A DNA stretch of 64,000 nt, taken from the NCBI GenBank assembly GCA_035610365.1, contig CM069432.1, positions 232,274,532 through 232,338,531 of the forward strand. Direction: 5' to 3'. Each line of letters opens with the position of its first letter. The first letter of the stretch is position 1. Of this stretch, positions 59,812 through 64,000 are shown in pieces. The notes beneath the pieces are model-generated. The model was not told the origin of the DNA. It was given only the letters and a program-made list of their open reading frames with translations, and made no database searches. The stretch comes from Aquatica leii (lineage: Eukaryota > Arthropoda > Insecta > Coleoptera > Lampyridae). Made by a program: the position numbers and the translations under genes.

Positions 59812-59969
59812 CTATGTGGCAGATCTCCTGGTTCTGTATTTAGATCACCAGCTAAAATAACTAAATCTGCTGCTGCAGAAGTTACTTGTATAAATTGAGC
59901 AGTATCATAAGCTTGAAGCATGCGATGCGTTTCATATTCATCAGATGTCCGATTATATTCTGCCAGTAG
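59812..59969 (-). CDS. neutral sphingomyelinase, internal exon (catalytic DxN)
   Basis: Between a TTTTAG acceptor and a GTATAT donor. Reads LLAEYNRTSDEYETHRMLQ, then DTAQFIQVTS and ILAGDLNTEPGDLPH. The GDLN motif carries the catalytic Asp-x-Asn of the family, and (H)xxAEYNR is a family signature. Phase 0 with the upstream exon. Confidence 0.9.
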
Positions 59970-60018
59970 CTAAAACAGCAACTTGAAAGACTTATACTAA
60001 TTTAACGGTAATACTTAC

Positions 60019-60202
60019 ATGAGACGTGTAGACGTTTATGTTGTATCCATTCACAATCACTCTACACATTGCTATACCTTTTCCTGCAAACCAATCACCA
60101 TGCTGAAATTTGTGAATATAACCATTTACTGGCCATTGATGAAAAAATACATCTTGTAATACGTATTTAGAAAAAACACATACTCCTGAACCTATTACTC
60201 CA
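60019..60202 (-). CDS. neutral sphingomyelinase, internal exon
   Basis: Between a TTTTTTGCAG acceptor and a GTAAGT donor. Reads GVIGSGVCVFSKYVLQDVFF, then NGYIHKFQHGDWFAGKGIAM and INVYTSH. The GSGVCVFSK and HGDWFxGKG blocks are diagnostic. The start-proximal exons with the QEVW glutamate were not found with confidence in the window. Confidence 0.9.
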
Positions 60203-60479
60203 CTGCAAAAAACAGAAAATTACAAAATAAGAGTAATAAAGATTAATAGTAGTCATGTAATAGAGTTGTATATAGCTTATATAAAATAATATTTTTAAAA
60301 TGCAATAGGGTAATATGTAAATAAAGTTGTTTTTTACAAACATTTGACGCAAATATGTAATAGAAAACGAAACTGATCTAATAAATAAAACCCAAGCAAG
60401 TATGATACTTGAGACCAAAGGAAACGTAGCTATACAATTATAAATCATCAACAAAAGTAAGAACAGCAGCCAGGATTTT

Positions 60480-60520
60480 TTTTCTTCCATCTTCCGTATA
60501 CATAAACAAGTTGAAGTCAT
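60480..60520 (-). other. possible upstream sphingomyelinase exon piece
   Basis: After a TTGACTTCAG acceptor the minus strand reads DFNLFMYTEDGRKKIL, roughly placed and shaped like the DFxLxxxKxxxxLPYSHYF region of relatives. The expected SHYF end is not readable and no donor stands out. Tentative. Confidence 0.2.
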
Positions 60521-60529
60521 CTGAAGTCA

Positions 60530-61110
60530 AAAAATCATGATTTAAGGCAATTCCATGTTTTTTTCAAAAATAATTTGAGAGATGACATGATTTTGTTCCT
60601 ATTCTTTCAGTATCCGAGTAAACGCATCAAAAAAGATGCAATGTCGAGTTTTAGTTTAAAAGTTTTTAATGCAACGTAAGTGTTAAAAGAAGCACGTGCA
60701 GGTTTAAATAAATACGTCAGTATAAAATTGAACGTATTGTAGAGATTGTTAAAATAAACGAAAGCATCAAGTGACTATTCCTAGTTTGTTATTGTGCCTA
60801 GCTTGCTATATTGTATTTTTAGTTTATTAAAATTAGATAGGTTTATAATGATAAATAATCGTATAAAACGCTATTAACTGACTGAAGAACAACATGGTAC
60901 CTACGTTAAAATTTAAGCAATTTTCATAGCATTTTCTTCCACTAAGAAAATGGCACAGTAAAAATTTCATTTTACAACATTTGAAGAACATAGGATTGGA
61001 TTGGAAATCGTAACCCACGCAATTTTGCTTTAATTTTAGAGAAATTTAAATCAAATGGACTCGATAACCTTGAGTTTTATATGAAACAGATACAAATGTT
61101 GACAGATCAG
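60530..61110. other. no gene recognised
   Basis: No exon or repeat identified. Confidence 0.35.
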
Positions 61111-61674
61111 CCTAAAGCTTGAATTACATTATACTTTTTTCATACTAGAAACTTGAACAAGTTTGTAAACTAGAAAGTTTCGTTTCTAGTTTCGTGATTT
61201 ACATTGTCCAAGTTTTCAAACTAGAAACTTTTTTCAAAACTAGAACCTGTCCTATTTTTCGTTCAAGTTTTCATACTAGACTTGCGCAGTTAGGTTTTGT
61301 AGCAATGTTGCCAACTCAATATTTATTTTGATATCAGCTGTTAATCTTTTTTTGTGCTTTTGCTCTTTGATTTATACTGTGTTTAAAATTATGACATCAT
61401 AACGTTTCTTTTTAATATTTAATGATACGTATAACTTCCATAATTTATAAAATTAAATGAGTTTAACAGTTTTCTTTTGTCATTTTGTAAGGTTATTAAA
61501 AATGACAAATACGAAAATAGTTGGTATTTCAAGTGTGAAGTGATGTACATAGTATTGTAGCAAACTTCAAAGAACACCCGTTTGTACAATTCAACTTCTA
61601 GTTTCTAAACCTGAAAACAAACTTGTCTTCAAGTTTCTAGTATGAAAAAAGTATAATGTAATTCAAGCTTTAGG
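61111..61674. mobile_element. 564-bp MITE with 5-bp target duplication ATCAG
   Basis: Ends CCTAAAGCTTGAATTACATT (61111) and its exact complement ending at 61674; the inverted repeat is about 47 bp, extended by several CTAGAAACTTG subrepeats. ATCAG lies at 61106-61110 and 61675-61679. No coding capacity. Confidence 0.88.
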
Positions 61675-61958
61675 ATCAGTGTGGTGCTCATAGATTAGTT
61701 GCTTTCGCTGGTTAGAAGGATCCATCACTTCATAAAACTAAATGTTTGACAAAAAACACTATCAAGAAGTAGAGGCATATCGATGGCTAAAGTGCAAAAC
61801 CTATTAAGTCGATTTGCTTCAACTCTATTTGATGCTACCAAGAGTTTAAGAATATGATTGTCTATTAAAGTGTGACTACTCGCAATCTATACTGAATAGA
61901 TGGAACAAGTAGCGCCATCTGTAAAAACCTCTTAAAAGCATTGTTCCAAATTTATAAA

Positions 61959-61994
61959 GCAAAACCTCGTAAGTCTGACATACGAGGTTTTTGC
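61959..61994. other. strong hairpin followed by T tract
   Basis: GCAAAACCTCGTA, a 9-base loop, then TACGAGGTTTTTGC: 13 bp with one bulged base, followed by TTTTTT. In bacteria this would be called a terminator. Here it could be a small-RNA hairpin, a Pol III stop context or a transposon end. Confidence 0.5.
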
Positions 61995-62102
61995 TTTTTT
62001 ACCTGCACATTATTTTTAGCACATAAAGTGATTTACCAGGTTATGAGTGCCACGTGTGTCGATAATTTAAGTTGATTCTAATAAGACATAGTGCCTTCTA
62101 AA

Positions 62103-62657
62103 ATGTATAGTCGCGAAAAGCTTTTGGTGGATTTGGCAATAAATAATATTTTACAACGGTAAGTTGTACTTTCTAAAAATTTATCTCTTTGTCGGTCAAG
62201 TATTTAACGCAGTTACGAATGTGAGGCTGTGTTGTTGTAGTGAAAATAGAAATTTGTTGGAATCCCGATATGTTAAAGAAAATTATGATCCGATGTTACC
62301 TAGAAACAACAGTGTAAGTTATATAGAGAATCAACTCATGAAAACTACAGAAAATGTTAGAAGTTTGAACGATGTCCATTTAAATTTAAATAGCGTAGCG
62401 GTAGCCACTGACGACATTTTTGAATTTCGGTTAAAGATAGAGCTGATTATTCACACTCAAATAGAAATTCGGATAATTTTGAAAATAATGAATACTGATA
62501 GCAGTGAGCCTTTTGAGGACAGCATATCTGAATACAAATTATCAGAAGGTAATATTTCTTCTGATTCAGATTATGATGAAGAAACTTCTGGTATTTCATT
62601 AGAAAAAGAACTAGTTGGTAAAGGTTTTTTCTCCTCCTCTGTGTATGCACTAATTAA
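62103..62657 (+). pseudogene. 5' part of a repeated insect gene, split by foldback
   Basis: A likely first exon (MYSREKLLVDLAINNI, 62103-62158) ends at a GTAAGT donor. An open frame from 62164 continues with NRNLLESRYVKENYDP and an acidic stretch (DSSEPFEDSISEYK...SSDSDYDEETS) up to the insertion at 62658. Fragments of a multicopy gene family of unknown function follow beyond the insertion, and the acidic N-terminus fits that family. Exact exon joins uncertain. Confidence 0.45.
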
Positions 62658-62710
62658 TATGGAATTCTTCGTTTAGGAGGATCATGTAAAACCACTTTAA
62701 TCTATTTTTG

Positions 62711-62751
62711 TGGCAACGTTTCGTGCTAAAAGCCAGCACTTCATCAGGTCA
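62711..62751 (-). ncRNA. hammerhead-ribozyme-like motif 5, intact core
   Basis: Minus strand: stem I TGAC/GCCA (3 of 4 pair), CTGATGA, stem II GTGCT/AGCAC with a 7-nt loop, GAAACGTT. Confidence 0.65.
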
Positions 62752-62941
62752 AAAAATAAAATCAAGTGGATCAATCCACCGACCAAGGACATAGGCAACT
62801 TTACGAGTTGTGTTTACTAAATAATAAATAAAACATTAAACATAAAAGGGTCAATAATTAATTTTTTTTTAAATAACGCAGGACATAAACGTAAAGTTGC
62901 CTGTCCTTGGTCGGTAGATTGATCCACTTGATTTTATTCTT

Positions 62942-62982
62942 TGGCCTGATGAAGTGCTCGCTTTTATCACAAAACGTTGCAA
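62942..62982 (+). ncRNA. hammerhead-ribozyme-like motif 6 (G12 mutated)
   Basis: Plus strand: stem I TGGC/GCAA (partly paired), CTGATGA, stem II GTGCT/ATCAC with one mismatch, AAAACGTT (G12 is A). Probably inactive partner of motif 5. Confidence 0.55.
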
Positions 62983-63042
62983 CAAAAATAGATTAAAGTG
63001 GTTTTACATGCCCCTCCTAAACGAAGAATTCCATATAAATTA

Positions 63043-63960
63043 AAAAGAACTAGGTTTACCTGTTGTTGGTGAAATTGCTGAACAACCAGAGATGAGACGT
63101 ATTTAAAAAAAGAATTCAAAAAGGTGCTGTTAATTAAATGAACTAGAATCGTAACAAAAATAAAACTAAAGAATGAGAAGAGATTTATATGTTTCTATAA
63201 AACGGAATAAGCAAGGTTCCAGATATCAAAATGTAGAGAAAGAAGGCAGAAAAATTGGTCCTCCGTGTAACTGCAAATAGAAAAAATAGAACGAACAAAC
63301 GTGTTTCAAAACTTTTCGAAAAATTTAACTTGATAGGAGAAAAAAATTATGTGGTAGATCTTATAGACACTGTCCCTAGTAAATATCGCCGAACAAGAAT
63401 GTAAATGTAATTGTGTTGTTACAATGTCTTAACCTAACTAAACTTAACTGAAAAACAGCTACAGTCGGCACTTATTTTCCATTAAAAAAAAACAAATTAT
63501 TCGAAAACGAGTCTGTAAGAAAATGTTTTTGGCTGGCGATTGGAGAATGTAGCGTTAACCTACCGAAAATGGAATGGAAAATTGCCGTAGGGACACTTCA
63601 GTATTGTACTTAAAGTCAATATGGCAGAATATTAATGACTTGTATAGATTTTACGTCAATGAATGCAAAGAACCAGATAAATGTCGGCCTCTAAGTGATA
63701 CGAATTTTCGACAAGAATTTCAAGATCAAAATTTAGCGCTCTACAGGCCAAAGTAAGTAATAAACTACAATTTTGATTAAAATATGCATTTAATTTTAAA
63801 CACAGGACCAGTACGATATGTGCATTAGCCACAGCGAGGGAAGCATACCAGAAGCAAAATACTGAAACGTTCAAGAAATTACTTGCAAATGCAAGAGCCT
63901 TCTAGAAGGCTGTTATCTATTTTCTAGAAGTTATAGCGAAAAGTGAGGAACGATCGAGAA
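63043..63960 (+). pseudogene. 3' part of the split repeated gene, truncated by window end
   Basis: Starts with KKELGLPVVGEIAEQPEM after the foldback, then RDLYVSIKRNKQGSRYQN and GRKIGPPCNCK near 63180-63280. ENCRRDTSVLYLKSIWQNIN and LYRFYVNECKEPDKCRPLS up to LALYRPK follow at 63574-63755, before a GTAAGT donor. These blocks belong to a widespread multicopy insect gene family, often taken for transposon-derived. Several stops lie between blocks. Possible further exon after TTTTAAACACAG at 63805. Confidence 0.5.
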
Positions 63961-64000
63961 GGATTTCCGTATGTCTATATATAGCTACGAGACAGATCGT

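Larger units (their letters stand above)
62658..63034. mobile_element. foldback Penelope-like element, 377 bp
   Basis: Ends ATGGAATTCTTCGTTTAGGA and the inverted equivalent ending GAATTCCAT at 63034. Arms of about 145 bp each hold a hammerhead-like motif. The core (62800-62890) matches the 37109 copy. AATTAA occurs beside both ends. It interrupts the open frame of the 62103 gene. Confidence 0.75.

Noticed and set aside
60167-60520. Minus-strand 117-codon open frame as a gene
   Set aside because: It is largely intron read-through beside a confirmed exon in another frame.
61959-61994. Bacterial rho-independent terminator or histone stem-loop
   Set aside because: The DNA is eukaryotic, no gene ends here, and the sequence does not match the histone 3' stem-loop.
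1-64000. tRNA, rRNA and CRISPR arrays
   Set aside because: No T-loop/anticodon-arm sets, rRNA-like blocks or regularly spaced identical repeats with unique spacers were seen by eye; a tRNAscan run could still find one.

Overview
The window is AT-rich nuclear DNA from an insect. Three host genes set that: an AP180/CALM-type clathrin assembly gene, a neutral sphingomyelinase gene with GT-AG introns, and a secreted sushi-domain gene. Insect-type transposons (pogo, Transib, Tc1/mariner, Ty3/gypsy, Penelope-like) support it. I cannot name the order or species from sequence alone. There are no bacterial operons, CRISPR arrays or recognisable tRNA or rRNA genes.

Layout. 1-3000: no gene seen. 3006-5124: a pogo-family transposon with 25-bp terminal inverted repeats and a broken transposase ending in a PHD-like zinc finger. 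About 5345-14215: a very large inverted repeat (arms of about 2.6-2.9 kb, spacer about 3.3 kb) carrying 20-bp-scale minisatellites, hairpin MITEs and a second, older pogo relic. 14565-15791: two inverted-repeat elements. 19854-21659 (-): an uninterrupted 601-codon AP180/lap gene. 22-30 kb: diverged repeat copies, small MITEs, a GAATTACT-rich array and a deleted DDE transposase. 33643-37824: a 4.2-kb transposon with subterminal arrays and a degraded transposase-like gene. 38255-40060: a decayed Transib (RAG1-like) transposase. 40352-41045 (-): first exon of the sushi-domain gene. 41962-56212: a nested block containing a mariner remnant, LTR-leader fragments in opposite orientation, a Ty3/gypsy element with two LTRs, a 1.18-kb solo LTR, Penelope-like fragments, and inverted and tandem duplications. 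58160-60202 (-): the last exons of the sphingomyelinase gene, with MITEs in an intron. 61-64 kb: a MITE, a strong hairpin, and a repeated multi-exon gene split by a foldback element.

The most interesting signal is a set of hammerhead-ribozyme-like motifs (six, plus one half motif) in three repeat families at 37.2, 42.9, 54.3-54.9 and 62.7-63.0 kb. Their stems I and II differ in sequence between families but still pair, while the core CUGANGA ... GAAACGUU is retained or nearly so. This matches the minimal hammerheads known from Penelope-like retroelements. Two of the repeats are foldbacks carrying one ribozyme per arm in opposite orientations. The host genes appear unrelated in function; the common theme is repeated insertion and nesting of mobile DNA around a few conserved genes.
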